Part shown: one piece after another, positions 10,741 to 22,349 of the stretch
Layout: every line of letters begins with the position of its first letter
How positions within the stretch are numbered: position 1 is the first letter of the stretch
From: Campanula takesimana
Taxonomy: Eukaryota; Streptophyta; Magnoliopsida; Asterales; Campanulaceae
Assembly (NCBI GenBank): GCA_026119855.1
Contig: JAOWBW010000482.1
Location: 62,001 to 126,000 of the forward strand
Direction: 5' to 3'
Length of the DNA stretch: 64,000 bases
The notes under the pieces: model-generated
Database searches by the model: none
Told to the model about the DNA's origin: nothing
The model's input: only the letters and a program-made list of their open reading frames with translations
Program-made: the position numbers and the translations under genes

Positions 10741-10924
10741 AGTGTTCTAAAAGATATCCGTCTAGGCCGCCTAGGCCCCGCCTAAGCGTTAGGCGTTCAT
10801 GAAACGCCTAAGTCCCGCCTAAGATATTATAACTATTTCTAAATTCTCGGCCCCGCATAAGTCCCGTCTAGACTCCGCCAAAGCGCTAGGCACTGATGCG
10901 TCGCCCAACGCTTTTTAGAACCTT
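10741..10924. mobile_element. TTAGGCG-rich MITE, Mutator-like, copy 2 (inverted)
   Basis: It is the inverted homologue of 6809-6986 (agtgttctaaaag ... ctttttagaacctt), with the same GGCG-rich body. The flanks ataaatat (left) and ataaacat (right) match at 7 of 8 positions, a decayed target duplication. Confidence 0.7.
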
Positions 10925-11338
10925 GATAAACATTTTCAATAACAAATTTTAATTTTTTATTAAGATAATTAAATTAACTTAAACTTATTGCTCAAATAAT
11001 TATTTCATCCTAACTTGCAGAAAAGAAGCCATTTATTTCAAGACAGTACGTTATTTTCAACATTTTATACCCGTCCCGTATTTAACTATGTACATCTCAA
11101 CTTTTATTTACACTCGTCCTGGAATAATCTCTTAAATTGTTATTATCTCAAAATAAATATTTAAAATTACTTTTATTTCAAGCAATTTTAAGCGTTCATT
11201 TTAAGACAAAAGTGGAACAACACACCAAAAAAACAAGTACAATGTGATGATGTTCACAAAGGAGAAAAAAAAAAATGAGATCATATGCCGTACAAACAAG
11301 GTTTATCCAAATAGAAGCCAGAACGCGCAACCGAGTAT

Positions 11339-11344
11339 TTTATT
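11339..11344 (-). terminator. possible poly(A) signal of the E1 alpha gene
   Basis: AATAAA on the minus strand, about 355 nt downstream of the E1 alpha stop codon. The 3' UTR in between contains a 22-nt homopolymer (about 11560-11581). Position and motif are the only support. Confidence 0.35.
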
Positions 11345-11698
11345 CAAACTACAAAACTATGCAAAGACAATGACAACAATGCAAGCAAAAGAAAAGCACT
11401 TTACATAACAAATTCCATGCCTTCTTCCAAGGCACAATGGGTAGCATATCTCTCAACTCATCAAGAAATGTGTACAAGTTGTGCCCCCCCCCAAAAAAAT
11501 AGTGATCGTGTCAAAATTCAAGCCCGTTGCATTGAGAAGAAAGAAACTTCCATATCGACAAAAAAAAAAAAAAAAAAAAAAATCTCTTATCTGGCCGGCC
11601 AGGTGGAACAACAACTTTCGTTACATCTTATTGGGTTCAAAGAGTTTATTGGGTTAATCTGTGTCTGAAGACGAAACCCAACAGCTAGCCTTTCATCA

Positions 11699-14600
11699 TC
11701 AAGGAAGCACAGCTCTGAGTTCTTTCCTATCTGCCCCATACGACTGCAAGAAAAAAGTTTCATCAAGTTAGACAGAGTGCGTGATCGTACGAGTAAGTAA
11801 ATAAATGTCAAACAATTTAGTACTCCCTCTTTTCAAAACACATAAAAGAAGTCGTCCCACTTTCTATTTGGTAATGCTGACCCCCCACCCCCCCCCAAAA
11901 AAAAAAAAAAAAAAAAAAAGTGGAAGATTATTTCGGGACGGTGGGAGTATCATTTTAGGGCAAATTAAAGGAAATACACAGAATCCAAAATAAGTTTGAC
12001 ATTTCACATGGTACTCTATTGGAATAAAGTGGAAGACATACACTCCCTTGCCCCAAAACGATAGTCCCATTTCCCCTTTTTGTTTGTCCCAGAGAGCTGG
12101 TTCCATTTCTAAAATTAAGGCTTCAAAATCACTGAATGTTGAAAACTTATAATGTAACCTTAAAATGTATGAAAAGTCAAACGGGACTATCAATTTGGGA
12201 CGGAGGGAGTATAAGGGAAGCTTAGAGGCTTCATTATTCATGACATAGGACACATTCTTACTGTTGATAGTAATAGGTACTAGTCAATAATTGACGAGCG
12301 ATGTGAATACTTAACTATTAGAATTCAATGGGAAATTAAACATGCCATTTTGCTTCTGAACGCTATATAGTTTTCCAAAAAAAAATATTACTCCTTAATG
12401 CATATTAATAGGATGCAAACTTCAGGCATGCAATATCTGAATAAATATGAATATGCATACTACTTCTAAAAGCTCCATGATAATTAATTGTCAAGCGATG
12501 TGAATACTTTAACTATTAAAATTCAATTGGGAATTAAATATGCTATTTTGCTTCTGAACCCTGTACAGTTTCCGAAAAAATATCACTCCTTAATACATAT
12601 TATTACTTAGGATGGCAACTTCATGCATGCAATATCTGAACAAATATGAATATGCATACTTCTAAAAGCTCCAAACCTTAATTTCCTATGATTTTATTTT
12701 CATAACACGTGTTGTTTTGATGTAATCATCAAACCATTGGCAGAATTCGATAAATTGGCCTTCCAGATAATATTGTCATTCAGGAAATACTAATTCATGT
12801 CATCATGCTTGTCCCATAGAATATGTTAAAGAAAAGCTTACACAGGTTTTATATAATTGGTCACCTCCCTTCCTCCGCTTACTACCCAGAACACCCCTTT
12901 CCCAAACAAGCATAGATTGCCTGACTTCGTTTATGTACTTGACCCCTATCTCCAAGTAAAATACTAAGGCACCAATTAGTCATGGATTTATGCACAGATT
13001 TGGGGCCAAAATGGTTTTTTTTCCCCCCTCCAAACTACTTTTTTTTTTTTTTTTTGAAAGAGAAAAAAAATATAATGGTCAAAGTGAAACACTCTTAAAA
13101 GTACAATGGATGAAAATGGAGTTTGTGCTAAAAGTAAAAATGAAATTTTAGTGGATTCCAGAAACAACTACTGGTAGTAAAAAGGTTGCCTTCAGACGTA
13201 GAATTTTCCTTTTTTTTGGGGGGGTGGGGAGTGAATAACAAACTGAACAACAATATAAATACAAGTAAACCTTCTTCAAAATCTTCCCCAAGCCCTTTCC
13301 CCTTCTTGCGACAAGGAACGACCCTTGATGTCCATCCAACATCTCCTGATTAATCCTTTCATACCATACTAAATATCACACTTTCCGTTTTAATACATCC
13401 CAATATATTGTCGCGTTTCTAAATAAGAAAAGAGACATAGTGCAATTTTATTATTGTACAAGCAAAGTACAAACTAGTAAAGCTCATTCCTTAAAAACAT
13501 TGACAAGTCAAATGCGACATTATTTTGGGAAGGCGGGACTACCATTTATATATTATCCTCCTCCTCTGAGAAGCGCCATACAGAGTAACAAATACTAGAA
13601 AATTTAAGAGCTATGAAAAAAAGAGAGGACACATTAGATGGAACAGGATACGGCAACTAGGCTAAACTAACAAGCAACACTTGCAATAGCTACTGGCAGA
13701 GAAGAAGGGGACATACGAAGCAACAACATGCATATGTATTATTTGAGTCTCTCCCACATTGGATAAGATGTAAGAAGACATGACAGTGTCATAATTATAT
13801 TCTTTCTGGCAAATGAAATCAACAAAAAAGGGAGAAAAAATATGTACCTCTACTCCAAATCCTTTGACATAGACATTGGTGAAGAGCTCAGATGGTTCAG
13901 GCATTGGGCTTTCCTGCAGTTGAAGAAAAACAAAGAGAAGAGTGCGTCATCAACTAAAAATAGACTTGCTTGGCAAGGTGTTGCACTCTTTCCTGAAACT
14001 GTGCTTAGCAGCATCATTTGTCATCTAAATTCAGACTATATATATTACCTATCCCCAAAAACAAATGTAGATTCCAAGGAGTCAAAAAAAGTTATTAGGT
14101 AAACTTCTTCATTCTAGAGTAACTCTGAAGGCCTGAAGGGAGTACACCTTCAGTCTTATCTTACCAGAAAATGAAATATGAACAATGCGTTCGCACCATA
14201 CTATTCACTTTGAAGATCGTTAATTTGAAAAGTAACCAAAAAGAGTTTGAAGAGTTTGATAATGTATCCCAAAAATGTTAAAATCGGAAGGTTGGGCGAC
14301 TGGGGGGTCGTAAGAAAGAGAATGATGTGCTTCTTACCTTGGCCAGTGCAATGGCTTCATCGACTTGTTTTCTCACTTCCTTCTCAATATCCTGGAGACA
14401 CGAAAGTTTCAAGTAAGCCAGATATTACATTACAGTAGATCCAACAAAAACTAGGATAAAAACACCAATGGTGATTTATTATATCCCTGTCTGCCTGTAT
14501 TCTGAAGGATAAATATAGAGATTCAAGTCTTACCTTCAGCTCTTTTTCAGTTGCTAAATCATGAGCTAATATCAGCTTTCTTATTCTTTCAAGTGGATCA

Positions 14601-17600
14601 CGCTCCTGCCAGTAACATATAACAACAGAAGGTCAGTATTCTACGCAACGAACAATTTGACCAGTGCATTCATTTATAAAGAAATATCTAAATATGTCAA
14701 CCTGTCTGATGCCGCTTATCTCATCACGTGTGCGATATGTGCTCCCAGGGTCAGACATAGAGTGGCCATGGTATCTGTAAGTGTCCATTTCAAGAATCTG
14801 AACGCAAATATCAAAGAGAGAAGTTAACCAACTGTTACTTCCTGATTAGCTTGAGAAATAACTACAAAACTTAGACAACCAGCTCTAACGTCTTTTGCCT
14901 ATGATGCCAAAGTCTTCAATGACCACATAACAAATATACAGATTTCGTAAAACTAATACAGCTAGGGTATTTTAGTGTGAAATAACATGCCTGCTACCTA
15001 CTAGAGTAAATATAAGCACAAACACAACTCCGACAATGACATGTCACTATAAACATATATCCTAATAATGACAATGCAGGTAAAAGGAATTCAACTCAGA
15101 GTTCGATGCATGCATTGGCATAGACCTTTGAAGTACTAAGTTCAAGATATAATTTGAAGAGTCGTGCATGAATGTACACTAGAGATCTAGAAACATGCAT
15201 GATTACTATTACTCTTCGCTTGAAGTCTAGTCTCCATTTGATTTAAGAAGTACCTTATCTTGTAGCAATCGAGGTGATTGAGTGGAGAAAAACATGAGTT
15301 TGTTTATGATGAGTGAGACGTCATTTCTCACGACCCCAAGGTCTGAGGAGCAAATGATCCTAGGTGTGAGACCTAGATTTCTCTATTTCCTTATAATGCT
15401 AGTTTTGTTCTTATTCCTTTCTCTAATGTTTCCCATTACCTGTACTTTGCTCCGGAAAGCAGAGCTAAAATCTCATATTCCCCATTTAATCACTTTTAAA
15501 AAATAATCTCCACCTAACCTTAACTCCAATCTGGTTTACATCAAATATGTTCCACATTAAAAGCACAAGCAATAAATATTATGAAGTAATAATATTTGCA
15601 CAACTCCTTAAATGACTCCCAGAAAAAGAGTGACCTAGCACATTTAAGCAAGCTTGATGGTACACAAAAGAAACTTACAGAAGAGCATATGCAAGTAATT
15701 AATTCACTGACTAAAGGAGACAAATAAATGTGTCCATCTTAAATTTAGGAGAGTGGCGAGACTCTGTGTCCACTTGGTCTCATATCTCATACCAGTACTA
15801 CTGACGCTGTTATCTACTTTGAACCAAGTAAAATATAGATGACGCTTAAATTGGATATGAATGTAAATTTGGAATGTGAAACTCATATGGAATCATTCTC
15901 CAACCTCTTCTCCAATGAACCAAAATTTTCAACTCATTAATCACAAGTCATGACTGATACCCTATGTTATTCGGCCTCGCCTAGGAGTATCCGATACGGG
16001 TACATATCCGAGTGTCGGATTCAGGAAAAAATAAAAGATCTTACACTAAATGTAGTGTAAAATAGCCATGTGTCGGACTCGCCTACGAGAATCCGACACA
16101 GGTGTCCACAGACCGGTGCGGCGGGGTGAAATGAAGAGTGCGAGCATCAGAGCTGATTGTAACGACCCCAAAACCCGTCCCTATTTATTTTATATTTTTG
16201 GGGATTTTAATTTGACATTATGTGTGTATTTTATGTGTTGCATCATATTTTATGACTTGCACATATTGTTTGATTAATTGTGCTATTTATTTGGTTAGTA
16301 GTAATAAAGGTTAAATGAGTTAAATGATTACGTTGAAACCTTAGGGTCCTTATTGGAAATATAAGTTCAGGGGTTTATTTGTACAAATGGAAAGTTGAGT
16401 GATCAAAGTATAAAAATGGGGCAAAGATCTTTTAATGAAACATACTTATCCCATCTCTCTCTGCGTTTGATACATTCACACTTAACCTATTTTCCTAAAA
16501 ATTTTCTCTGTGTCAACGAAAACGAAGAAAGGTAAGTTTCATCCTATTTTAATTTCTATCTTTTTAATTAAAAACTAATTATATAAAAATGATCAGGGCG
16601 TTGAGTAGGTCATTTCTACCCGATCAAATATTATTTTCTCGATACTTTTCCCCGGAATAGGTAAGTTACTAATTCCCCTTTAAATGTTAAAATGGTCATA
16701 TATGTTATACTTGATACTTGTAATTGTTAATCTTGTGATTTGGGTGAATTTTGTGATACTTGTAATTTTGGGACAAATGGAGTATAAATATACTGTGTAG
16801 GAAAGGAAGAGTAAACTTGAAATAGTTGGCTTTGAACTTGTTTAGTACTCTTGGGTATTGCCTAGTTGTTAGTAAAGGTATACTTATACTTTTGGGACGG
16901 TAAAATATTTAAATGGAATAAAAGAAAATTATTCTATTATTTGTGGGACGGTAAAAAGAATGAAATAAACTTGAAAGTAAAGTTTTGGGCATGTATTGCA
17001 CTCCTGGGTATTGTTAGTATTGTTAAAATGCTAGTGAAAGTATACTCCTACTCTTGGGACGGATGAATTTGACTTGCAGGAGAAATTGGAAATTCTGAGT
17101 TTAGGCTTATGGGCGACCGCCCAGAGGGGCTTTGGGCGACCGCCCAAGATGGCAGGGTTTGGGTTTCAAATTTTGGTATTTTGGGCGACCGCCCAGACCC
17201 CCTGTTGAACAAAAGTTAGTTAATTTCAAATGAGTTAGAAGTCAATCCTTGTCTAGGTTTTGGGTCCTTGTGTAGAGCACCTAGAGGGGTGTTTTGGGAT
17301 GCTAAGATTGTAGATAATGGATTGATTGTGAATGTGTGCAAGATTGTGTTGTTTGACTTAATGTCATTGATAAAGGATTGTGTTGTTTGACTTAATGTCA
17401 TTGATAAAGGATTGTGTTGTGAACTCTTTTAAGAGTAACGTGTTTACATCTTTTTGATGACTTTGTGTGGTTCCCTACTTTTGAATCATGCCCCGGTTGT
17501 TGTTTAAGCAAGTATTTATTACTATGCTTGTGCTTAAAGTCCAGATGGTACTTGTTGTGGAGTCGGGCAGTGGTAGGGATTATAATGGCACACGAGCCAA

Positions 17601-20600
17601 GTTCACCGTTTGGGTTATGACTTTGTGTTATTTCCCCCCCCCCTGTTGTTGTTGTTGTTGTTGTTGTTATTGTTTGGTTCCGGAACCGGCTTCAGCCCTT
17701 TGGTGCTGCTCAGTTGATACCTCTCAGATGGTTATATGTTTGATTCGAGAACCTTGGCTCAGTATCCACTTATGAGTGTTTATTTCCACCTTACGTGTGG
17801 TAAGATGAGTTGGCTTTGCCTATCATGTTACGTGCTATGTGAATGTTTATTGACATTGTTCAATTATGAGTATCATTTCAGCATGTAACGTAGTTGCATT
17901 TTAGTAGCTTACTGAGATTTATTCTCACCCCGTTCCTTTATTGTTGTTTTCCTTAGACAAAGGCGAGCCAAGGGGATAGGTCACTTCACAAGGGAGGACG
18001 TCGGGTTGATAATCCATTTTGGAAAGTAAGTGTGGTTTAAAGGTTACATTATATAAATGTATAACCTTTGGGGTAGTGTACCCGAGACTTTATCCGTGTA
18101 CCACCTATTTTGTTAAAGTGTGGTAATTGTACATTTGTATAAGAGTTGGTAAGCCTTCGGGCTAAGTACTTTCGTTTGTGAAAGTGTTTGTAAAGTTTGT
18201 TTGAAAATTAAATGGAAGTCTTTGAACTTTGAGTGTAGATTTTGTTAAACTTTATGAAAGTATATTTCGAAAAATTTTCTAAAAATGTTATATGACGTCT
18301 TCCGTGCGTGTCCTGAACGTGGGGCCAAGTAGGACCACGGGTTGGGGCGCGACACTGATAACCACACTTTTGTCCATCTATTAGTGCTTCAAGACCTTTG
18401 AAAGACAATTTCAACATTGTAACAGAATATCTAATTTCTCACACCAGCAATCCAATAATTTCTAAAATTAGTTGTCCATGCATTCTCAACAGTTTTTTAA
18501 GTAAATAAGTGCACTGAAAATTCGCTAAGGGGGCGAACGCTTACAAAAGAAGCACTAGAGATTACAAGATAAAAAAAAAAAAAAAAAAAAAAGGCCAAGA
18601 GCTGAAGAAATAACCCAAGAAGAGTTAATTACCCAGTCCATCTCCCCCAAAAAATCCACAAAAGGGATGATCGTACTAGGTAAATACTCATTGTCAAATC
18701 TTTTTTCTGTTCTTTTCCAGATACAAAACGTGACTTCCTTTATCTTTTATCTGAACCAATTAGCTACCGCCATGAATTCAAAGTTTCAAACTTGCAGACA
18801 TCATTACTCAATGATGCTATGATTTTGAAGAAAGAACAATTAAGCAGGAATCTCTGAAAGATATTCTTAGTGGGGTTTGAGTTCACAGGGTTCCAGCGAA
18901 TCTTGTAGCTCCCAAAAAGGATACAAAAATAGTTGCTCACGACTTCAAAATTGAACAGGAAAGGGGATGCGAGGGGCAGGCAAATGAAAAGAAAGTTGTT
19001 TCATTTTTCATTTAGTGTAGATGTAATGGAAGTTATTGAGAGTATCAAACCATTTCAAGCATTATGGCAATGCTTATGCATCACTGATATTGTTCTGCCT
19101 AAGTTGCTATACTCTGCAAAGAACAACATATTCAAAGGTTGACCAGGCCACTAAATATGTAATGAGCTCAATAAACTACCAGCATGTACAAGTCTGTGAT
19201 CGCATGCATATCAGTTATTTCCGTCCTGCGTTTTCCTACAGGTTGAAACATCACTTTGTGATGCTGCTTCTATATTGTCTTAGTTCTCACAGGTTTCAGA
19301 GCTCCATGATAAATAATGCGTAAATAACAACAGACACAGACGAGAATAACAAAACATTATGAAGATACTTGAAGAGAAAGTATACTCGGACCTAAAACAC
19401 AATTTTCACCAATAAATAAATAAACTATGCAGTTTCCGCCATAAGACTATAAGAGCTCCTATTCTAGAACATTGCCTAACAATAAAACTTGATTCATATA
19501 CTTACAAGGGGTCCATTCTTCAACGCATGCTCCTTGGCAAACTTGCAAGCTTGTTTCACGGCAAAGACATCCATACCATCCACCTGCTCCAGGGTTTAGA
19601 GATTATGCTAAGCCACGTGAATTAGCAACAACAAACATACAAAACAAAGAAGGAAACCGTTTATCAGTGCTCAATGGAGCACAAACAGTTCCTTTTCTAC
19701 ATAAACAAACATGAAACAAGAGTAATAAATAGAAACATAGCTGTCAGACTGAACGCAGCACAAACAGCGAAATGCACGACTGGCCGCATAGCTCAAGTAA
19801 CAAGACAAACAAGAAATCTAATCTAGAAATAAAAAATTACATTTTCACAACTACTCGTATATTTTTAACTGCACGGCCTGATAATTAATTGCTTTCAACA
19901 AGAATATCTCCAAGTAAAGGTTGACGAAATTCATCCAAGAAAGTCAAAACCTCACCTTTAACCCAGGAACATAATCCCCTCTTTTGTAATAAGCAGGACT
20001 CTTTGCCGCTCTCCATTCGGCCGTACCCATGCCATCTACAGAGTCAATCCAAATAAACAATCACTCTCACACCTGCCTATACATGCTTCTATATAATCAA
20101 TTTCAAAGTGTTCAACTCGATTCCAATAGTTCCACAATCCAGATCAATAAGAACATCAGATTACATGAATATATTACAGGCTAAATTTGAATTGAATATG
20201 AACTCATCTTACAGTGATTGTTTTCGCAGACTAAAATTGCAGGCAAGTCCCACAAGGCAGCCATGTTAAGCGCCTCAAAAAGCTGCCCTTGATTTGCCGC
20301 ACCATCACCATACATGGCAAATGTAACGTGGTCTTCCTTCTTATACTTCTGAGCGAACGCCAATCCAATACCTAACGGCACCTGTGCCCCAACAATTCCG
20401 TGCCCTCCATAAAATCCGGCATCCTTCTTGTAGAAATGCATCGACCCACCTTTCCCTTTGGAGCACCCAGCCTGACGCCCCATCAGCTCAGCGAACGACT
20501 CCACCAGAGTCCCACCGCGGCCAAGGAAGAGGCAGTGGTCGCGATAGGCGGTGATTATGCAATCCTTCTTCGTTATCGCCGCTTCCATGCCGACGGCGAC

Positions 20601-20909
20601 GGCTTCCTGACCGTCGTACAGATGACAGAAACCGCGGATCAATTTGGACTTGTAGAGTGAGTCCGCGGCGATCTCCATGCGCCGCATCTCCGCCATGCCG
20701 CGGAAGAATGTCATGAGCTCGCCTGACGTCGTCTCGACTGTTCGGGATGGAGGCTCGCAGTTGTGGCCGGTGAAGGGTACGCTCGTTTCGACGGTAATGG
20801 ATTTGTCATCGGAGGACGATGCGGAGAATTGACGGCGGAGAGAAGAGGTGGCGGTGGCAGCGGCTGTTAGGGGTTTGAGGAGATTGGAAGTCCGGTGAGT
20901 CAAAGCCAT
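11699..20909 (-). CDS. E1 ALPHA: pyruvate dehydrogenase E1 component subunit alpha, mitochondrial
   Basis: The alpha subunit of the thiamine-diphosphate enzyme that decarboxylates pyruvate in the mitochondrial PDH complex, paired with E1 beta. Exons, from 5' on the minus strand: 20909-20213, 20035-19956, 19583-19506, 14797-14702, 14605-14534, 14391-14338, 13913-13848, 11743-11699. All introns are GT-AG and phases join, giving 395 codons, close to other plant E1 alpha. Residues 1-35 form an Arg/Ser-rich transit peptide (SLRRQFSASSS). The TPP motif runs from GDG (201-203) to ENN (229-231). HGHSMSDPG (295-303) is the loop regulated by PDH kinase, with Ser300 corresponding to phosphosite 1. The protein ends ELRAVLP. 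An in-frame ATG at 21026 lies inside a hAT MITE, so I start at 20909. Intron 3 (4.7 kb) holds a solo LTR. No frame damage is seen. Confidence 0.95.
11823..11947. mobile_element. Stowaway MITE in the last E1 alpha intron
   Basis: TA then CTCCCTCTTTTC; the right end is cgggacggtgggag before TA (11948-11949). It includes a poly-C/poly-A stretch (about 11881-11919). Confidence 0.65.
12041..12209. mobile_element. Stowaway MITE in the last E1 alpha intron
   Basis: CACTCCCTTGCCCCAAAACGA at the left pairs imperfectly with ttgggacggagggag at the right. 'atagtccca' and 'gggactat' also pair. TA flanks both ends. Confidence 0.7.
12287..12673. repeat. tandem duplication of about 190-200 bp in the last E1 alpha intron
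   Basis: Two direct copies, about 12287-12478 and 12488-12673. Both run from 'gcgatgtgaatact' through 'attttgcttctgaac' and 'catgcaatatctgaa' to 'atgcatacttctaaaagctcc'. Many substitutions and small indels separate them, so the duplication is not recent. No coding content. Confidence 0.85.
15960..16150. repeat. fragment rich in GTGTCGGA / TCCGACAC words
   Basis: Contains tatccgatac, gtgtcggatt, gtgtcggact and atccgacaca plus a short TTACACTA...TAGTGTAA dyad. It resembles the ends of the transposon at 36807-37505, including the ctatgtta start (about 15962), and may be a truncated relative. The gypsy solo LTR inserted just to its right. Confidence 0.45.
16158..18354 (+). mobile_element. solo gypsy LTR (copy 2, 2197 bp) in E1 alpha intron 3
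   Basis: TGTAACGACCCC ... GGGGCGCGACA with a perfect 5-bp duplication, ctgat (16153-16157 and 18355-18359). It is antisense to the host gene's transcription. It carries three copies of the CG-rich quasi-palindrome GGGCGACCGCCCA (about 17111-17196) and a (TTG)n microsatellite (about 17643-17669). Confidence 0.92.
17108..17200. repeat. three dispersed copies of the palindrome GGGCGACCGCCCA
   Basis: The 13-mer GGGCGACCGCCCA recurs three times within 90 bp in otherwise AT-rich LTR. Degenerate versions (gggcggtcgccca, gcggccgccca, gcagccgccca) sit at the equivalent place in the inverted LTR, about 57245-57372. The solo LTR at 3759-6771 lacks clear copies. Confidence 0.8.
18360..19505. other. remainder of E1 alpha intron 3
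   Basis: AT-rich intron sequence with a poly-A tract (about 18569-18591). No element ends, RNA gene or supported ORF were recognised. Confidence 0.5.
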
Positions 20910-21013
20910 ATCTCCGATCTGAGCTTTTCGCGAGTGTGGTTGGGTTGGGGGTAGGTGTTTTAATTGGCTTTTGGTTAAAATGAAGAGAGGGAAAGGGTTT
21001 GGTGGGAGAGAGG

Positions 21014-21717
21014 TAGGGGTGAGCAAAAAATTTATGGAACCGGACCGGACCAGTGGAACCGGACCAGACCAGCTAAAACTGGACCAGACCAGTACATATG
21101 GTTTGGTTCCGGTTCTAAAATATTATAGAACCAGTATATTGGTTCGGTCCTGGTTCTTGGTAAACTTAATTCCGGTTAGAACCGGACCGGACCAGTTGTG
21201 CATATATTCTATATATATTTATTTTATATGTATTATTATATAGTTATAAATTATATACTTATTTTTGTGTTATAATTTTTTAAAGATCCATTTAAATTGC
21301 TTAATAAAAAAATACTCATTTAATTATTGTAGCTTTGTACCCAACTTAAGTCCCAAAATCTCAAATCACCATCAAGTCCTAGACTCCTAATCCTTATTCA
21401 GTTTCACTTTTCAAGTTTTATATTTCATAATTCATATCCTCTTTTCAATTTACCCAAAGAGTGAAACCTTAATCTTCGATTCTTCAACTGCGCCGCATCT
21501 CTCCCTCCCAAATATTGGTTTATTTGAAAACAAATAAACTTCAAGTGATTAGAACCGGACCAGACCAGACCAGTAGAACTAGAACCAGTGTATTGGTTCT
21601 AACAAGTACTGGTTTGGTTCCGGTTCTAAATTTTTATAGAACCAGCGTATTGGTTCCGGTTCTGGTTCTGTGATTTTTTGTCAATAAATGGACCAGACCG
21701 GACCATGATCACCCCTA
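21014..21717. mobile_element. hAT MITE with GGACC words between the divergent genes
   Basis: TIRs TAGGGGTGAGCA and, inverted, TAGGGGTGATCA (11 of 12 match) are flanked by a perfect 8-bp duplication, gagagagg (21006-21013 and 21718-21725). The subterminal 180 bp at each side is filled with ACCGGACC(A/G)GACCAG words and the centre is plain AT-rich. It lies 105 bp upstream of the E1 alpha start codon and forms most of its upstream region. The upstream in-frame ATG at 21026 belongs to it. Confidence 0.92.
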
Positions 21718-21807
21718 GAGAGAGGAGCCAACAGTAACAGACCAGAATAATGCTAATTATACTGTATACATTCACTCAACATGTTTGTCAAAAGTCGCTG
21801 GGCGTTT

Positions 21808-22145
21808 TTTTTAAAGCGTGGTATTTTCGTAAATAATTGAGAGTATCGTAAATGGTGAGGGTTAATATTACAAAATGTCAGTAATTCAAACTGACGTTTA
21901 TAAACATTGGAATTGACACTTTCAGTGTCAGTGTTAGTGTTTAAAAGTGTTTGCCCGCCACTACCCTAGCATTTTTTAAAATTGATACTGACACTTATTA
22001 AACGTGCCAGTGGTAGTGTAAATAACTGTCAGTGTACATGGCCGACACTTACGATAAGCCAAACAACTTCCCGTTTATTACAAAAATATCACCACGCCAT
22101 TTTTAAAAATACGTTTTACACTAACTTAGTGTAAAACGTATTTTT
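21808..22145. mobile_element. MITE-like inverted-repeat unit upstream of ISE2
   Basis: The left end (about 21808-21840, with aaagcgtggtattttcgtaa) pairs imperfectly with the right end (about 22074-22105, ttacaaaaatatcaccacgcc). The interior repeats TGTCAGTGT-type words in both orientations. A perfect hairpin (22105-22145) abuts the right side. No clean target duplication was found. Confidence 0.5.
22105..22145. promoter_or_regulatory. perfect 18-bp hairpin about 205 bp upstream of the ISE2 start
   Basis: Arm 22105-22122 (aaaaatacgttttacact) is the exact reverse complement of 22128-22145, with loop aactt. It ends 204 nt before the ATG and could fold in DNA or a long leader RNA. Whether it regulates anything is unknown. 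It may simply be part of the adjoining MITE. Confidence 0.6.
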
Positions 22146-22349
22146 TTCCCAGATTTTTTTCACTCAAAATATTATTTTAGAAAAACAAAAATGAATACTA
22201 GTAGCTCAGTATTAATTAAAGTTAGCCAAATACAACCCTTAATACAACGCCGGCTTAACTTAACCACCACCAACTGAGCCGAGCCACCTTACTGAAAGCC
22301 ATAACCGGTAACAGTACTCAACTGGTTTATCTTCAACATCTCTCCCGCC

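Noticed and set aside
11864..12253. 129-codon minus-strand ORF in the last E1 alpha intron
   Set aside because: Covers two Stowaway MITEs and a poly-T run (encoding a long Phe tract); no domain-like content.
17108..17200. CRISPR-like array of GGGCGACCGCCCA
   Set aside because: Only three copies at irregular spacing, inside a plant LTR; no spacer regularity and a eukaryotic context.
20910..21026. In-frame 39-codon upstream extension of E1 alpha
   Set aside because: Its ATG lies inside the hAT MITE TIR. The residues are not part of known E1 alpha proteins, whereas 20909 gives the usual MAL... transit peptide.
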